Shown here: one piece after another, positions 41,372 to 42,126 of the stretch
How the letters are laid out: each line of letters opens with the position of its first letter
Numbering within the stretch: the stretch's first letter is position 1
Origin: JAKQDP01 sp964536975
Lineage (GTDB): Bacteria > Patescibacteriota > Patescibacteriia > 2-01-FULL-39-33
Length of the DNA stretch: 42,126 bases
Assembly (NCBI GenBank): GCA_964536975.1
Contig: CAZHYS010000005.1
Coordinates: 1-42,126, forward strand
Direction of reading: 5' to 3'
Notes under the pieces: generated by a model
What the model was told of the DNA's origin: nothing
Databases searched by the model: none
What the model saw: the letters and a program-made list of their open reading frames with translations, nothing else
Position numbers and translations under genes: made by a program

Positions 41372-42126
41372 AAAGCACTAACTTGCGGGACGGACCGGGC
41401 GAAACCGCCATCGCCATCCCACTGGTCGTCAGGATTGACGTAGCACGCGTCCAACCGCCGACCATGGTCGTAGCGGTTCGCGGCCAGGAGGCGCGGGCTG
41501 CCGTCAGAATCGAGAATGGGAGGATGCATGACGACGATGTACCACAAACCGAGGGCTTCGATTTCCTCGTCCGTGAGGTAGTCGCGGATAAGGCAGCCGA
41601 CCTCGGCGTTCGGATCGGTGAGGTTCTGACCCGAAGTAAATACCCCGGCTTCGGCATCTTGACGCATACACTTCGTGATCCGATTTATATCCGACCAGAG
41701 TTTGGCCGGCAGGATCGCGATTTTGTGTACGACGCCTGTGGTCGGCTGGAATTTTTCGGAGCGAAGGACACTCTTGGCGTAGTCGCTCAAGTTGTCGCCC
41801 TTCTGCTGAAAGTGAGCGATCCATTCTTCCCCTGTCCGACCAGTGGTTGGAGGCAGGGCGAGGTAGATCACGCCATTCTGGGCGACTGTCCACTTCGGTT
41901 TGAGACACTTCTGGTAATCCTCAACTGAGATGGTGCCTTGGGGGGCTGACTAGTGACGCCAGCATCTTAAAATCGACGACATATGGAACAAGGGGCGTGG
42001 AAGGGACGGCCGGGGTAGGACGGGCGGTGATGACCAAATCACCTCTAAGTAACTTCTCAATCCCCGTTACTCCCCGAGCTTATTGAACACTGCCTCGGCC
42101 GTTCCGAAACTCACATCCTTATACTT
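41365..42126 (-). CDS. DGR target protein 2 (5' end outside window; two apparent frameshifts)
   Basis: The uninterrupted frame is 41365-41949: SVEDYQKCLKPKWTVAQNG, VIYLALPPTTGRTGEEWIAH, DYAKSVLRSEKFQPTTGVVH, IRDYLTDEEIEALGLWYIVV, and the variable end from DSDGSPRLLAANRYDHGRRL to SALD. Upstream, protein-like sequence goes on in two other frames: VTGIEKLLRGDLVITARPTP, then KYKDVSFGTAEAVFNKLG at the window edge. One base is missing in a G run (42072-42075) and one is extra in a C run (41940-41945); together they restore the frame. I recall the TTG-x-x-WI, SDEEIEAxGLWYIV and VR pattern from DGR targets of Patescibacteria. VR2 changes 9 residues at adenines (N to S, R, Y, D, D, D; Y to C; D to V; D to G). 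Higher GC than the neighbours. Confidence 0.8.
41384..41510 (-). other. DGR variable repeat VR2
   Basis: Partner of TR2. It encodes the C-terminal variable part of target 2. The 3' part (41384-41412) has a single change, at 41397, and is GC-rich (CGTCCCGCA), fitting the initiation segment. Confidence 0.94.

Noticed and set aside
41383..41928. Plus-strand ORF of 181 codons opposite target 2
   Set aside because: Shadow of the DGR target gene; the minus strand carries the TR-related, family-like protein.

Overview
The window looks like a chromosomal piece of a Patescibacteria/CPR bacterium, most likely Parcubacteria. The evidence is moderate GC, short operons, very large Cys-rich secreted proteins with thrombospondin-type repeats, a ferredoxin-dependent 2-oxoacid oxidoreductase, and an abundance of small palindromic and low-complexity repeats between genes and inside them. 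The taxon is inferred; no rRNA is present.

Layout. 1-10010 (minus) is a two-gene envelope operon: a membrane-anchored TSP3 calcium-binding protein, then, 1 nt later, a giant secreted protein of at least 3046 residues that runs off the left edge. 10347-20459 carries rsmA/ksgA, an acyltransferase-like membrane protein, an MFS protein, a FemAB-type peptidyltransferase, a solitary unknown gene with its own promoter and terminator, leucyl-tRNA synthetase (with an embedded Nudix domain) and an aspartoacylase-family hydrolase. 20681-27039 carries a secreted beta-helix/TSP1-like protein, a MutT-type Nudix hydrolase and uvrA. 27425-30857 is a porG-(four-helix protein)-porD-porA-porB operon. 33995-40465 carries a DsbA-like protein, secG, a peptide-binding lipoprotein-like protein, tRNA-Leu(CAG), RNase J and a half-length MFS protein.

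The most exciting content is a diversity-generating retroelement (DGR). A DGR-type reverse transcriptase (31130-32170, minus) and an Avd-like accessory gene (32178-32573, plus, divergent) sit beside a template repeat TR1 (32572-32694) and a target gene (33007-33663) whose C-terminal codons form the variable repeat VR1. Of 18 TR1/VR1 differences, 16 are at template adenines and the other 2 are at the extreme 3' end. A second TR/VR pair lies 8.7 kb away (TR2 40868-40994, VR2 41384-41510) with no RT of its own: 10 of 11 differences are at adenines. One RT therefore probably serves two templates and two unrelated targets. Both TRs are followed within 15 nt by intrinsic terminators, and both VRs by hairpins that contain the target stop codon. 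A 10-C tract sits between the avd and RT start codons.

A second theme is repeat invasion. At least three families of short palindromes are inserted in frame in leuS (twice), femAB, porA and the DGR RT. A roughly 100-bp element occurs four times between genes. Degenerate 'gactttat' arrays abut gene 3' ends. A mirrored repeat pair of about 85 bp brackets the secG-RNase J block.
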